A stretch of DNA of 64,000 nucleotides, taken from the NCBI RefSeq assembly GCF_000801955.1, contig NZ_JSZO01000012.1:62001-126000 (forward strand), written 5' to 3'. This document shows positions 1 to 9,730 of the stretch, one piece after another. This stretch comes from Ralstonia sp. A12 (lineage in GTDB: Bacteria > Pseudomonadota > Gammaproteobacteria > Burkholderiales > Burkholderiaceae). Made by a program: the position numbers and the translations under genes. The notes under the pieces are model-generated. The model saw only the letters and a list, made by a program, of their open reading frames with translations, was not told the origin of the DNA and did no database searches. The first letter of the stretch is position 1. The number at the start of each line of letters is the position of its first letter.

Positions 1-882
1 GGGCTGAAATCGGTGTTCAAGCTTGAGTCCGGGTTCTCGACCATTACCGGTGCGATGTCCAGCGCGGGAACACTGTTCAACCGCCAAGCCTATGTCGGGC
101 TGTCTGACAACCGCATCGGCACCGTCACGCTCGGCCGCCAGACCGACTTCCACTTCGAGATGCTCGGGCCGCTATCCACCGCCCAGGCGCTCGGCGATTT
201 TTCCGCGTTCCACCCCGGCAACATCGACGGCCTGGGCAACACGCTGCCGGTGCAACTCTCGAATACGGTCAAGTTCCGTAGCCAGACGTTCTCGGGCATC
301 ACGCTCGGAGCCATGTACGGCTTCACCAACGCAGCCAGCAGCACGGCTGGGCACAGCATCAGCCTTGGCGCGACCTACGCAAACGGGCCGCTCAACCTGG
401 CAGCGGCGTACTCGGAATATCACAACCGCACGCTGAACATCGCGGGTGGCCTGGGCCTGACGAGTTTTCAGGGCGTCAACCTGGCCAGCGGCGCACCGTT
501 CGTGGCCGATCTCGCCAAGAACGCCGGCATTGGTGGCAGCTATCAGCTGGGCGCCTTCAAATTGCACGGGCTCATCACCCAGGTCCGCATCGAGCGCAAT
601 GGCCAGACAGACAACTACCGAAGCATCGATGGCGGCGTCAATTTCCAGCTGACGCCGGCGTACCAGATTGACGCGGGCGCGTGGACCACCACGCTCGCGG
701 GAAAACGCTGGACGCAGTTGACGATCGCCAACGTCTACGAGCTGTCAAAGACCACGCAGCTGTACGCCGACCTGATGGTTGGGCAAGGCTCGCAAGGTGC
801 TGTGGCTACCACGCTGGGCATCGGCGCCTCGTCATCCAATCGGCAGACCGTTGTCCTGACCGGCATTCATCACCTCTTCTGA
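1..882 (+). CDS. Gram-negative porin, C-terminal part (5' end outside the window)
   Basis: The reading frame is open from the first base and gives 293 residues before the TGA, so the signal peptide and first strands lie upstream of the window. The visible part has the classic Burkholderiales general-porin pattern: a KLESGF strand, a FNRQAYVGLS strand, then GTVTLGRQTDF leading into the constriction-loop region, followed by alternating amphipathic beta strands. It ends in HHLF, a terminal Phe as expected for recognition by the BAM complex. The family forms trimeric 16-stranded outer-membrane channels for small hydrophilic solutes. Substrate preference cannot be read from the sequence. A strong intrinsic terminator follows directly, so this is the end of a transcription unit. 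Confidence 0.9.
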   Translation, partial: GLKSVFKLESGFSTITGAMSSAGTLFNRQAYVGLSDNRIGTVTLGRQTDFHFEMLGPLSTAQALGDFSAFHPGNIDGLGNTLPVQLSNTVKFRSQTFSGITLGAMYGFTNAASSTAGHSISLGATYANGPLNLAAAYSEYHNRTLNIAGGLGLTSFQGVNLASGAPFVADLAKNAGIGGSYQLGAFKLHGLITQVRIERNGQTDNYRSIDGGVNFQLTPAYQIDAGAWTTTLAGKRWTQLTIANVYELSKTTQLYADLMVGQGSQGAVATTLGIGASSSNRQTVVLTGIHHLF

Positions 883-935
883 GCATTACCGCTACCTCAG
901 TGCAGTGCTGGCCCCTCCTGGCAGAGCACTGTTTA

Positions 936-962
936 GCCCTCCATAGCGGGGGCGTTTTTTTT
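936..962 (+). terminator. Rho-independent terminator of the porin gene
   Basis: GCCCTC (936-941) pairs with GGGGGC (948-953) across a six-base loop with one T-G wobble, followed by an eight-T run at 955-962. It lies 54 bases after the porin stop codon. The rest of 883-1055 shows no gene. Confidence 0.85.
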
Positions 963-1055
963 GACGGAAAACGCACAGCCGCTCCCGCCACACCCTCATA
1001 ACCGGGCAGCGGCGACGACACCCACTCGCCCGCTGCCCCAATCAGCAACGCTGCC

Positions 1056-1472
1056 TTAGCCTTGCGCCACCGCCTCGCCGAGCTCGGCATTGGTCACAGC
1101 CTGCCCGTTCAGACTCCACGCACCGTCCACCGCGTGGACCACATTCACGAAGATGTACTCCCGCGGCTGCCGCCCCGCCGACAACTCTTCAATGATGTTG
1201 GTGGCATCGGCAAAGAAACCTTGCTGGACTTCGCGGTTGGTGAATGCGATGCCCGGCACCTTCCACTCCACCCACGCCCCGGCAAACGGCTTGCCGGCTG
1301 AGAACGTCGCCGACTTCGGCAACACATGAACCGTTGCAGTGACGTTGGGGGTCATGACGGTGTTGCCCAGCAGTCCGTGCCATTTCAGCATGGCCTCGGT
1401 CAGCCGGGAGACCGCGGTGCTTTCGCTGCCAGGGGGCAGCACGCCTTCAGTCAGGGTGAGAGTCAGCGGCAT
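1056..1472 (-). CDS. Tautomerase-family protein
   Basis: 138 residues starting MPLTLTLTEG. The proline right after the initiator Met and the following beta strand are typical of the tautomerase superfamily, where Pro-1 is the catalytic base after Met removal. The length suits the longer single-chain tautomerase-like proteins rather than the roughly 60-aa 4-oxalocrotonate tautomerases. GGAG lies seven bases before the ATG. The gene is transcribed away from a TetR-type regulator, and the shared 274-bp spacer carries several palindromes, so regulation by that neighbour is likely. The substrate is unknown, and the family call rests on the N-terminus and length only. Confidence 0.6.
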   Translation of the reverse strand: MPLTLTLTEGVLPPGSESTAVSRLTEAMLKWHGLLGNTVMTPNVTATVHVLPKSATFSAGKPFAGAWVEWKVPGIAFTNREVQQGFFADATNIIEELSAGRQPREYIFVNVVHAVDGAWSLNGQAVTNAELGEAVAQG

Positions 1473-1493
1473 ATCAAACTCCAGTTAGTTGAT

Positions 1494-1726
1494 ATTGCGA
1501 TCGTTACATAACGACCGCAATGCAATCTAGGAACCCACATTGGGTGTGTCAAGGAATAGATAGCGATCGCGTTATCATTGCGCTGCCAATCCCGTGCAGA
1601 TAGTGCTTTACCGGCAATCTAGAAACCTGTTCATTGGCACGCAACCTATCTACTTGTTGTGTATCGATCGCGATCTATACTATCGAAACACTCCGGCTGA
1701 TTGCCAAACGTAGAATAGCGATCGCT
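1494..1726. promoter_or_regulatory. Cluster of palindromic candidate TetR operators
   Basis: The divergent spacer 1473-1746 has four related dyads centred on GATCG. A 28-bp imperfect palindrome lies at 1494-1521 (arms ATTGCG and CGCAAT, GTTA and TAAC inside). A GCGATCGC core lies at 1563-1570. A near-perfect 20-bp palindrome lies at 1661-1680 (GTATCGATCGCGATCTATAC, one mismatched pair). A perfect 10-bp palindrome AGCGATCGCT lies at 1717-1726. Their position between a tautomerase gene and a TetR gene suits autoregulation and control of both. Binding is inferred. Confidence 0.6.
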
Positions 1727-1746
1727 CCACAAACTGATAGCCACCC

Positions 1747-2337
1747 ATGAGATATCCGGAAGGACACAAAGAGGAAGCTCGCGCCCGCATGGTTGCCGCC
1801 GCCGGCCGGGGGTTTCGCAAGCATGGCTTCGGTGGCATCGGCGTTGATGGGCTGGCCAAAGAGGCCAAGGTCACGTCAGGGGCGCTGTATGGCCATTTCC
1901 CGTCAAAGAACGCGGCCTTCAGGGAAGCCGCGATCGCCGGGCTGGAGGAGTTGCGCAGCGGCGTGCTTGCCATGCGCGCGCAACATGGCGCGGATTGGCT
2001 TGAACCGTTTATCGATTTCTATCTGGGCTTCAAGCGCGTCTGCGAGCTGGGCGAGAGCTGTGGCTTGCAGAGCCTGACGCCCGAAGTCTGCCGCGCTGAC
2101 GAGGACGTGCGCGCCGCCTACGAACTGCATCTGCAGGGAGTCGTGCATGCGGTGGCGGATGGCTTGCCGGGCGGTACGCCGGCTGACCGACATCAGCGCG
2201 CGTGGAGCCTGCTCTCCTTGCTGCCAGGCGCCGTGACGATGGCCCGCGCTACCTCCGGTAACGCCGTCTCTGAGGAGATCGCGCGCGCGGTGCGTGCGGC
2301 GGCCCTGCTGGTGGCGCGTACGCCGGGCGAAGGCTGA
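1747..2337 (+). CDS. TetR/AcrR-family transcriptional regulator
   Basis: 196 residues. The N-terminal TetR helix-turn-helix is clear at about residues 10-55: ARMVAAAGRGFRKHGFGGIGVDGLAKEAKVTSG is followed by ALYGHFPSKNAAF, the ALYxHFxxK signature of recognition helix 3 and helix 4. The C-terminal ligand-binding half contains two cysteines and is not assignable to a ligand. It is divergent from the tautomerase gene and convergent with kup, 22 bases away, with no obvious terminator between them. It probably represses itself and the tautomerase gene through the palindromes in the spacer. Confidence 0.88.
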   Translation: MRYPEGHKEEARARMVAAAGRGFRKHGFGGIGVDGLAKEAKVTSGALYGHFPSKNAAFREAAIAGLEELRSGVLAMRAQHGADWLEPFIDFYLGFKRVCELGESCGLQSLTPEVCRADEDVRAAYELHLQGVVHAVADGLPGGTPADRHQRAWSLLSLLPGAVTMARATSGNAVSEEIARAVRAAALLVARTPGEG

Positions 2338-2359
2338 TCGACAAGCAGAAACGCCCGCG

Positions 2360-4255
2360 CTAGATCTCCACCTTGCTCCCCAGCTCAACCAGCCGGTTGG
2401 CAGGGATTCGGAAGAAGTCCGATGGCTTGGCGCTGTTGTGCTGCATCCAGGCAAACAGCGACTCTCGCCACATTGCCATGCCGGGCAGCGGTGATGGCAC
2501 CACCGTGGCACGCGTAATGAAGAACGACGTCTCCATATCTTCAAAGACGATGTTCAGGCGCTGGCCCACGCTCTTGACGATCTCGTCCACCGCGGGGGTC
2601 TCCTTGAAGCCGAAATCCACGGTCGCGGTGTAGATGTCTTCGCCAATGGTCCTGAGCACCATCCGCTTGGCGGGCTCCACATAGGGCACGGCCAGCGTAC
2701 GGAAGTGAATGAACAGCACGCGCTTGTGCAGCACGTGGTTGTGCTTGAGGTTGTGCAGCAGTGCCAATGGCACGAACTCGATGCTCGGCGTGAGATACAC
2801 GGCCGTGCCATCCACGCGATACGGCGGATGGCGCAGCAGGCCTTCCATGAACGGTTCAAGCGGAATGCCACCTTCCACATTGCGCGCCTTGAGCAATTGC
2901 GTGCCGGTATGCCACGTCACCATCAGGAAGAAGATCAAGCCGCCCAACAGCAGCGGGAACCAGCCACCCGCTGCAATCTTGAGCAGGTTGGCGCTGAAGA
3001 ACGACAGATCCACTGCCAGGAACACCGCGCCGATGCACGCAACCACAGGCAGGCTCCACTTCCATGCCTTGTGCATCACCACAGTCACCAGACCAGTGGT
3101 CAGCAGCATGGTGGTCGTCACGGCAATGCCGTAAGCGGCGGCCAGGTTGTCGGATTTGCCAAAGGCCAGCACCACCGCCACCACCAGTAACAGCAGTATG
3201 TAGTTGACCACCGGCACGTAGATCTGGCCGATCTCCACATCTGACGTGTAGAGAATCTTCATGCGCGGCGCATAGCCCAGGTGCACGGCCTGCGCCGTCA
3301 TCGAGAACGCACCGGAGATGACTGCCTGCGATGCGATCACGGTGGCAGCGGTCGCCAACACCACCATCGGGCCCACGGCCCAGGTTGGCATCAACAGGAA
3401 AAATGGGTTCTGCACGGCGGAGGGCTCGCGCAACAGCATCGCGCCCTGCCCGAAGTAGTTCAGCAGCAGGCACGGCATGGCAATGTAGAACCATGCAAAG
3501 CGGATCGGCCGGGCCCCAAAGTGGCCCATGTCGGCATAGAGCGCTTCGGCACCGGTCAATGCCAGGAACACCGAACCGAACACGATGAACGCCAGGATGG
3601 TGTGCCGGAACGCAAATTCGAGCGCATAGACCGGGCTGAGCGCCACAAGGATCTGCGGAGATTTCACCACTGATACCAGCCCGATCAGCCCCAGCAGCAA
3701 GAACCAGATCAGCATGATCGGCCCGAACAGGCGCCCGACCACGTGCGTGCCCTGCTTCTGCAGCAGAAACAGCCCAATCAGCACGACCAGTGCCAGCGGC
3801 AACACCCACGTCTGTAGCGAGGGCGCCATGATCTCCATGCCTTCAATCGCGGAAAGCACCGAGATGGCCGGCGTGATGACGGCGTCGCCGTAGAACATGG
3901 CCGCGCCGAGCAGGCCAAGCATCATCAGCGTGCGGGTAAACCGGGCACCGCCGCCGCTTGCGCGCATGGCCAGCGCTGTCAATGCAAGGATGCCGCCTTC
4001 GCCATTGTTGTCGGCGCGCATGACAAACAGCACGTATTTGATGGAGACCACCAGCGTCATCGCCCAGAACAGCATCGACAGGATGCCAAAAACGGTCTGG
4101 TCCGAGAACGGAACCCCATGCTCGGGGTTGAAGCATTCCTTTAGTGCATACAAGGGGCTGGTGCCGATGTCCCCGAAGACCACGCCGATCGCGCCCACCA
4201 TGGTGGCCATCAACGCGGGTTTTTTTGTGATTGTGCTGGCGGTGGCTGTCGTCAT
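2360..4255 (-). CDS. kup: KUP-family potassium uptake protein
   Basis: 631 residues from the ATG at 4255 (MTTATAST), the usual KUP size. The frame runs upstream, but the extra 22 residues do not look like the family. The N-terminus has the family hallmark [20 protein letters not shown], then about 12 hydrophobic membrane spans up to roughly residue 460 and a soluble C-terminal domain. KUP proteins import K+ with protons across the inner membrane. The gene stands alone: convergent with the TetR gene and divergent from cspA. Confidence 0.95.
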   Translation of the reverse strand: MTTATASTITKKPALMATMVGAIGVVFGDIGTSPLYALKECFNPEHGVPFSDQTVFGILSMLFWAMTLVVSIKYVLFVMRADNNGEGGILALTALAMRASGGGARFTRTLMMLGLLGAAMFYGDAVITPAISVLSAIEGMEIMAPSLQTWVLPLALVVLIGLFLLQKQGTHVVGRLFGPIMLIWFLLLGLIGLVSVVKSPQILVALSPVYALEFAFRHTILAFIVFGSVFLALTGAEALYADMGHFGARPIRFAWFYIAMPCLLLNYFGQGAMLLREPSAVQNPFFLLMPTWAVGPMVVLATAATVIASQAVISGAFSMTAQAVHLGYAPRMKILYTSDVEIGQIYVPVVNYILLLLVVAVVLAFGKSDNLAAAYGIAVTTTMLLTTGLVTVVMHKAWKWSLPVVACIGAVFLAVDLSFFSANLLKIAAGGWFPLLLGGLIFFLMVTWHTGTQLLKARNVEGGIPLEPFMEGLLRHPPYRVDGTAVYLTPSIEFVPLALLHNLKHNHVLHKRVLFIHFRTLAVPYVEPAKRMVLRTIGEDIYTATVDFGFKETPAVDEIVKSVGQRLNIVFEDMETSFFITRATVVPSPLPGMAMWRESLFAWMQHNSAKPSDFFRIPANRLVELGSKVEI

Positions 4256-4608
4256 GGTTGCCTGCGACTGGAACGACGGGAGCGCACGCAACTTTCGTGC
4301 ACCAACTGCCTTGCCGCCCACGCCTGGCGCGGCATTGGAGTGCGGCAGAAGCCACTAAAGCTTAGGTGAAAACGCTCGGTTTTGTGCGAGTGTTTGCACC
4401 GATGGCACGAACGCGCAGACGCTGGTGGCCCCCTCAGGCATCGCCCATGCTTGATCTAAACGGGCCGTGTTAAAAAAACAGACTTTGACGAGGAGACGCG
4501 CCAAGCATATATTCACCAAACGATCGTTTGGCCGGTTTGGCCGGGTCTGCCTGCTGTGTTTCTTTTGGCCGGCGGCCGATCGATTTCTCAACTTTACGAC
4601 TCAAGATC
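4256..4608. promoter_or_regulatory. Divergent kup/cspA spacer with a 16-bp palindrome
   Basis: These 353 bases hold the promoters for kup (leftward) and cspA (rightward). CCAAACGATCGTTTGG at 4516-4531 is a perfect 16-bp palindrome, followed by GGCCGGTTTGGCCGG. It lies 78 bases before the cspA ATG, so it is either an operator or a hairpin in a cspA leader. No ORF in this stretch looks real. Confidence 0.5.
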
Positions 4609-4812
4609 ATGGCTACTGGTACCGTCAAGTGGTTCAACGACGCAAAGGGTTTCGGCTTTATTACTCCGGACGATGGCGGCGAGGACCTTTTTGCACATTT
4701 TTCCGCTATCACGATGCAGGGCTTCAAAACCCTGAAGGAAGGTCAGAAGGTGTCGTTTGACGTCACGCAAGGCCCGAAGGGTAAGCAAGCCTCGAATATC
4801 CAGGCGGCTTAA
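4609..4812 (+). CDS. cspA: Cold-shock protein, CspA family
   Basis: 67 residues, full length for a single cold-shock domain. Both RNA-binding motifs are intact: KGFGFI (RNP1) and DLFAHFSAI (RNP2), after the conserved TGTVKWFN strand. These proteins bind single-stranded RNA and DNA and act as RNA chaperones. The ATG at 4609 is fixed by family conservation. The long AT-containing leader before it is typical for cold-shock genes. A half-length relative follows at 5027. Confidence 0.95.
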   Translation: MATGTVKWFNDAKGFGFITPDDGGEDLFAHFSAITMQGFKTLKEGQKVSFDVTQGPKGKQASNIQAA

Positions 4813-5026
4813 TCCGAAGGCCGGGGCACCGGCATAGCCAAGATCGCCATTGCGATTGCAGGACGGCGCGCCATCCTTCCGGGCAAGGAGGCGCGTCGGT
4901 CGAAGGCCCCGTAGAAGTCAGGTTGCAAGGGTTGTTCAGTACGTGTTTGCCATCAAGCGGTCGAAGGGCTGCCGCCTCCTAAACAGCGGCGCTCCGGTTT
5001 GACGAAGTCCCTCTCGGGAGAATGCA

Positions 5027-5233
5027 ATGGCCAGCCGAATTGAAGATAACGCCGTTCAATATGATCCGCCCGCCGGGGCAGCTGCAGAAATGCACGCTGC
5101 CCCGCGCTTTATTCGGGATTCGGAGATCCAGTTTTCACGCACACCTGCGTTCCATGAAGGCCAGCGCGTGAGTTTCGATATCGAGATCGGCCCCGACGGC
5201 GAGCCAATCGCCGTGAATATCAAGCCAATATGA
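5027..5233 (+). CDS. Truncated cold-shock-domain-like small protein
   Basis: 68 residues. Residues about 43-66 (HEGQRVSFDIEIGPDGEPIAVNI) align with the last two strands of the cold-shock domain; the adjacent cspA product has [24 protein letters not shown]1 and RNP2 are absent, and the N-terminal half is unrelated in appearance. A ribosome site (CGGGAG, seven bases before the ATG) supports translation. It could be a decayed cspA duplicate with a new N-terminus or a short functional relative. Function unknown. Confidence 0.65.
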   Translation: MASRIEDNAVQYDPPAGAAAEMHAAPRFIRDSEIQFSRTPAFHEGQRVSFDIEIGPDGEPIAVNIKPI

Positions 5234-5261
5234 CGGCGCGGTTGACCTGCCGCATGCGCAA

Positions 5262-5292
5262 AGAAAAAAGGGAGGCAGAGCCTCCCTTCTTC
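5262..5292. terminator. Bidirectional terminator between csp-like gene and mmsA
   Basis: AAGGGAGGC (5268-5276) pairs with GCCTCCCTT (5280-5288) around an AGA loop. The A-rich run at 5261-5269 gives a T-rich tail to the leftward transcript, and TTCTTC gives a weaker one to the rightward transcript. It serves the convergent ends of 5027-5233 and mmsA. Confidence 0.85.
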
Positions 5293-5309
5293 ATTGGTGC
5301 GTACGGCGC

Positions 5310-6833
5310 TTACTTGGCCGTGGGCATGACAAACTCGGCGCCCTTGGCAATCGAATCCGGCCAGCGTTGCATCACGCTCTTGTAGCGTGTGTAAAAACGC
5401 ACACCCTCTTCGCCATAGGCGTGGTGGTCGCCAAACAACGAGCGCTTCCACCCGCCAAAGCTGTGCCACGCCATCGGCACCGGGATCGGCACATTGATGC
5501 CGACCATGCCCACCTGGATCTGGCGTGCAAATGCGCGCGCCACGCCGCCGTCGCTGGTGTAGCACGACACACCATTGCCATATTCGTGGGCGTTGATCAG
5601 GTCCACGGCTTCGGCAAAGTCATGCACGCGCACGACAGACAGCACCGGGCCGAAGATCTCTTCCTTGTAGATCGTCATCTCGGGTTTGACGTGGTCGAAC
5701 AACGTGCCACCCGTGAAGAAGCCCTGTTCGTGACCCGCCACCGTATGACCGCGGCCATCCACCACCAGCTTGGCGCCCTCTTCCACACCCTTGGCGATAT
5801 AGCCCTCCACCTTGGCCTTGTGCGGGCCGGTGACGAGCGGGCCCATTTCACTGTCTGCTTCCATGCCGTTGCCGATCTTGAGCGCGCGCGCACGCTCGGC
5901 CAGACGCGGCACGAGTTTGTCGGCCACGTCGCCCACCGCCACGGCCACGGAGATGGCCATGCAACGCTCGCCAGCTGAACCGTAGCCGGCGCCGATGAGC
6001 GCGTCGACCGCCTGGTCGAGATCGGCATCGGGCATCACCACCAGGTGGTTCTTCGCGCCGCCCAGTGCCTGCACGCGCTTACCGTGTTTCGTACCTTCGG
6101 TGTAGATGTACTCGGCGATGGGCGTGCTGCCGACGAAGGACAGCGCCTGCACATCCGGATGCACCAGCAGCGCATCGACGGCATCCTTGCCGCCCTGCAC
6201 GACGTTGAACACACCATCGGGCAAGCCGGCTTGCTTGAGCAGATCAGCAATCATCAGGCTCGGGCTCGGATCACGTTCGCTCGGCTTGAGGATGAACGTG
6301 TTGCCGCACGCCAGCGCCACAGGCGCCATCCACATCGGCACCATGAACGGGAAGTTGAACGGCGTGATGCCTGCCACCACGCCCAGCGGTTGGCGCAGGT
6401 TCCAGTTGTCGATGCCACCACCGATGTTGTCGGTGAACTCAGTCTTGAGCAGGTTCGGAATGCCGCAGGCGAATTCCACCACCTCGATGCCGCGCGTGAC
6501 TTCGCCCTTGGCATCGGAGAACACCTTGCCGTGCTCGCGCGTGATGGCGGCAGCCAGGGCGTCTTGGTGCTGGTCAAGCAGCGCCTTGAAGTTGAACAGG
6601 ATGCGCGCACGCTTCAGCGGCGAGGTCTCGGCCCACGCAGCTGCGGCGGCATGCGCGGCAGCCACGGCCGCATTCACTTCGTCCTTGCCGCCCAGCAGCA
6701 CCTGCGCGCTAACAGCGCCAGTGGCGGGGTTGAACACGTCGGCGCTGCGCGTGGCGCTGCCCGCAACGCGCTGGCCACCGATGTAGTGGCTGACCACGGA
6801 TTCAGTCACAGCGGGATCAATCGGTCGGTTCAT
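5310..6833 (-). CDS. mmsA: CoA-acylating methylmalonate/malonate-semialdehyde dehydrogenase
   Basis: 507 residues, typical for this aldehyde dehydrogenase subfamily. The N-terminal IGGQRV, the central [11 protein letters not shown] stretch with [11 protein letters not shown], and the [11 protein letters not shown] segment with the catalytic Cys are characteristic of MmsA rather than of general aldehyde dehydrogenases. The enzyme oxidises malonate or methylmalonate semialdehyde to acetyl- or propionyl-CoA. Its start lies one base from the end of the upstream aminotransferase gene, so the two are one operon: transamination of beta-alanine gives malonate semialdehyde, which this enzyme consumes. 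A role in valine or inositol breakdown is possible too. Confidence 0.92.
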   Translation of the reverse strand: MNRPIDPAVTESVVSHYIGGQRVAGSATRSADVFNPATGAVSAQVLLGGKDEVNAAVAAAHAAAAAWAETSPLKRARILFNFKALLDQHQDALAAAITREHGKVFSDAKGEVTRGIEVVEFACGIPNLLKTEFTDNIGGGIDNWNLRQPLGVVAGITPFNFPFMVPMWMAPVALACGNTFILKPSERDPSPSLMIADLLKQAGLPDGVFNVVQGGKDAVDALLVHPDVQALSFVGSTPIAEYIYTEGTKHGKRVQALGGAKNHLVVMPDADLDQAVDALIGAGYGSAGERCMAISVAVAVGDVADKLVPRLAERARALKIGNGMEADSEMGPLVTGPHKAKVEGYIAKGVEEGAKLVVDGRGHTVAGHEQGFFTGGTLFDHVKPEMTIYKEEIFGPVLSVVRVHDFAEAVDLINAHEYGNGVSCYTSDGGVARAFARQIQVGMVGINVPIPVPMAWHSFGGWKRSLFGDHHAYGEEGVRFYTRYKSVMQRWPDSIAKGAEFVMPTAK

Positions 6834-6834
6834 C

Positions 6835-8172
6835 TCAAGCTACCTCTTGCAGAACAGTACGAACGGTATCGAAGATGCGCGCGATCTGCGCCTCGTCGAT
6901 GATGAGCGGCGGCGAGAACGCCAGGATGTCGCCGGTGTAGCGCACCAGCACGCCACGCTCCAGGCATTTCAGGAAGACTTCATACGCACGTGCGCCGATG
7001 GCACCGGGACGCGACTCCAGCTCGATGCCAGCCACCAGCCCCAGGTTGCGGATGTCCTTGACGTGCGGTGCCCCCTTGACCGAATGCGCCGCAGCTTCAA
7101 ACGCCGGGGACAGCGCGCGTGCACGCTCGAACAAGCCTTCGCTGCGATACAGGTCGATGGCCGCAACCGCTGCGGCGGCAGCCAACGGATGCGCGGAATA
7201 CGTGTAGCCGTGGAACAACTCGATCGCACCCGGTGCGCCGGCGTCGATGATGGTGTCGTGCAGCGACTGACGCACAGCCACGGCGCCCATCGGCACGGCG
7301 GCGTTGTTGATGCCCTTGGCCATCGTCAGCAGGTCTGGCGTGACGCCGAAAAACTCTGCGGCCGTGGCGGCGCCAAGGCGGCCAAACCCGGTGATGACCT
7401 CATCGAAGATCAACAGGATGCCGTGCTTGTCGCACAGTGCGCGCAGGCGCTGCAGATAGCCCTTGGGCGGCACAAGCACCCCTGTGGAACCGGCCAGCGG
7501 CTCAACGATGACGGCGGCAATGGTCGACGCATCGTGCAGCGTGACGAGGCGCTCCAGCTCATCGGCCAGATGTTCGCCCCAGGCCGGTTGGCCCTTGGAG
7601 AACGCGTTGTGTTCCGGCGCGTGCGTGTGCGGCAGGTGGTCCACACCCGGGATCAGGTTGCCGGAGAATGCCTTGCGGTTCGGCGAGATACCGCCCACCG
7701 AGATGCCGCCAAAACCGACGCCGTGATACCCGCGCTCACGGCCGATCAGGCGGGTACGCTGCCCTTCGCCACGTGCACGGTGATAGGCCAGCGCAATCTT
7801 GAGCGCCGTGTCCACCGCCTCCGAGCCGGAGTTGACGAAGAAGATGCGGTTCAGCCCTTCCGGCATCAGCTCGGCCACTTTCTCGGCCGCGCGGAAGGCC
7901 ATCGGGTGGCCCATCTGGAAGGTCGGCGCGAAATCCAGCGTGCTGGCCTGCGCGGTGATGGCGTCGACGATTTCCTTGCGGCTGTGGCCGGCGTTGACGC
8001 ACCACAGGCCCGCCGTGCCATCCAGCACCTCGCGGCCGTCGGCATCGCGGTAGTACATGCCTTGGGCCGACGTGAGCAGGCGCGGTGCTGCCTTGTACTG
8101 GCGGTTGGCCGTGAACGGCATCCAGAAGTAGGACAGATCGGTGGTTTCCAGCGGGTGCGGTGCAGGTTTCAT
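6835..8172 (-). CDS. Class III omega-aminotransferase (beta-alanine:pyruvate type)
   Basis: 445 residues. Class III PLP-dependent aminotransferase with GLWCVNAGH near residue 55, [12 protein letters not shown] near 115, the [11 protein letters not shown] motif and the PLP lysine in TMAKGINN near residue 290. The N-terminal [15 protein letters not shown] is typical of omega-amino acid:pyruvate aminotransferases, which move the amino group of beta-alanine (or taurine-like omega-amines) to pyruvate. It is followed after one base by mmsA and is divergent from a MocR-type regulator. This places it in beta-alanine catabolism (BauA-like). Confidence 0.9.
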   Translation of the reverse strand: MKPAPHPLETTDLSYFWMPFTANRQYKAAPRLLTSAQGMYYRDADGREVLDGTAGLWCVNAGHSRKEIVDAITAQASTLDFAPTFQMGHPMAFRAAEKVAELMPEGLNRIFFVNSGSEAVDTALKIALAYHRARGEGQRTRLIGRERGYHGVGFGGISVGGISPNRKAFSGNLIPGVDHLPHTHAPEHNAFSKGQPAWGEHLADELERLVTLHDASTIAAVIVEPLAGSTGVLVPPKGYLQRLRALCDKHGILLIFDEVITGFGRLGAATAAEFFGVTPDLLTMAKGINNAAVPMGAVAVRQSLHDTIIDAGAPGAIELFHGYTYSAHPLAAAAAVAAIDLYRSEGLFERARALSPAFEAAAHSVKGAPHVKDIRNLGLVAGIELESRPGAIGARAYEVFLKCLERGVLVRYTGDILAFSPPLIIDEAQIARIFDTVRTVLQEVA

Positions 8173-8225
8173 CGGTGTCTCCGAAAGAAAAGCGGGCAGG
8201 CAAGCGAATCAGCGGTTCGAGCAAA

Positions 8226-8285
8226 CTGTACAGAGCCAAACGCAACGCGGACATGCACAGATGACGGTTCTGTACGAAACTGTAT
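8226..8285. promoter_or_regulatory. CTGTAC/CTGTAT repeats, candidate MocR operator
   Basis: CTGTAC occurs at 8226-8231 and 8270-8275, and CTGTAT at 8280-8285. The last two are direct repeats one helical turn apart (10 bp), the arrangement known for MocR regulators such as PdxR and TauR. They lie between the aminotransferase gene and the regulator, just before the regulator's start. Confidence 0.65.
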
Positions 8286-8317
8286 AGGTGCCTGCCACCC
8301 TCATGCCGCATCGCAAC

Positions 8318-9730
8318 ATGTCACTCGAACACCTCGAACTCGATCCTCATCATCCCCAGCGTACGTTGGTCGATCAGATAGTCCAAGGCATTCGTACCGC
8401 CGTGGAAAGCCGCAGCCTGCCCCCAGGCACGCGGCTGCCCTCGGTGCGCAAGCTTGCTCAGACACATGACGTCAGCACGTTCACGGTGGCCGAGGCCTAC
8501 ACGCGGCTGGCGGCGTTGGGGGCCATCGTGGCGCGGCCGCGCTCCGGTTATCTGGTCGCCGCGCGTGCGCCTGCACAGCCGGCCCCCGTTGCGCCGCGTT
8601 GGGAGCCGCCCAAGCTCAATGCTGCGTGGCTGCTGTCCGACGTGTTTGCCGATCGCTCCATCGCCGTCAAACCCGGTTGCGGCTGGCTGCCGAACGATTG
8701 GCTGGATGAGCGCGGTGTGCAGGAGGCGATGCGTGCGGTGAGCCGCGTCTCTGCACTGCGGGTGGCGGGCTACGGGCACCCGTGGGGTTATGCGCCGTTG
8801 GGTGAGACCGTGGCGGAATCACTCACGCTGCGCGGGTTGCCGGTCGAACGCTCACAGGTGCTGCTGACCAGTGGCGCCACGCAGGCGCTAGACCTGATCG
8901 TGCGCACCTTGTTCAAGGCCGGCGACGTGGTAGCCGTGGACGAGCCGGGCTATTGCAACGTGCTCCAGGTGCTCAAGCTGGCCGGCCTGCGCGTGGTTGG
9001 CGTGCCGCGCACGCCGGATGGCTTGGACACGGCAGCGCTGGAAGCCATCCTGCGCACCGACGATGCCGAGCGCCCGCGCGCGCTCTTCACTAGCTCCGTA
9101 TTGCAGAACCCCACCGGCACATCGATGACCGCGCAGAACGCCTACCGCGTGCTGCAACTGGCCGAGCAGCACGGCCTGTGGATCGTCGAAGACGACCTGC
9201 ACCGCGAACTGGCCGACCCTGCAGCCCCCATGCTGGCTGCACTCGACGGCCTGCGCCGCACGCTATACGTCAGCGGCTTCTCCAAGACGATCTCGCCGTC
9301 ATTGCGTGCGGGTTACGTGGTGGCCGATGCCGCCATCACGCGAGAACTGGCGCGCACCAAGATGGCGGTCGCGCTCACCTCGTCGGAAATCACCGAGCGC
9401 ATCGTGCACGCATTCGTTACCCGGCCGAGCTACGCAGAGCACGTGGCGCGACTGACTGCGCGCCTCGCCAAGGCGCATGCCGACGTGGAAACCATCATGC
9501 GCGAGCACGGCGCCATCGCGTTCGACACGCCGGGGCGCGGCCTCTTCCTGTGGGCGCGCCTGCCGGGCCATCCGAATGCCGCCGCGCTGGCCGACCAGGC
9601 CATCCGCCACAACATCTGGCTGGCGCCGGGCCAGTACTTCCGCACCGATGAGGCGGTCGACCCATGGCTGCGCTTTAACGTGGCGTACTCCGCCGAGCCC
9701 GCGCTATGGGCATTCCTGGCCCAGCAATAG
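8318..9730 (+). CDS. MocR-type (GntR family) regulator with aminotransferase-like domain
   Basis: 470 residues from ATG 8318 (MSLEHLELD); starts at 8288 (GTG) and 8303 (ATG) are also open but would run into the CTGTAT repeats. Residues about 10-80 form a GntR winged helix (VDQIVQGIRTAVESR, GTRLPSVRKLA, TVAEAYTRLAALG). The rest is a fold-type I aminotransferase domain with NPTGTSM, EDDLHREL and SGFSKTISPSLRAGY, where the Lys is the PLP attachment site. MocR proteins bind PLP and an amino substrate to activate nearby catabolic genes. Divergent from the omega-aminotransferase/mmsA operon, so it is the likely activator of that operon. Confidence 0.9.
   Translation: MSLEHLELDPHHPQRTLVDQIVQGIRTAVESRSLPPGTRLPSVRKLAQTHDVSTFTVAEAYTRLAALGAIVARPRSGYLVAARAPAQPAPVAPRWEPPKLNAAWLLSDVFADRSIAVKPGCGWLPNDWLDERGVQEAMRAVSRVSALRVAGYGHPWGYAPLGETVAESLTLRGLPVERSQVLLTSGATQALDLIVRTLFKAGDVVAVDEPGYCNVLQVLKLAGLRVVGVPRTPDGLDTAALEAILRTDDAERPRALFTSSVLQNPTGTSMTAQNAYRVLQLAEQHGLWIVEDDLHRELADPAAPMLAALDGLRRTLYVSGFSKTISPSLRAGYVVADAAITRELARTKMAVALTSSEITERIVHAFVTRPSYAEHVARLTARLAKAHADVETIMREHGAIAFDTPGRGLFLWARLPGHPNAAALADQAIRHNIWLAPGQYFRTDEAVDPWLRFNVAYSAEPALWAFLAQQ

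Noticed and set aside
6847-8469. Long rightward ORF of 540 codons
   Set aside because: Antisense to the omega-aminotransferase gene, with Arg/Gln/His-rich composition and no recognisable domain.
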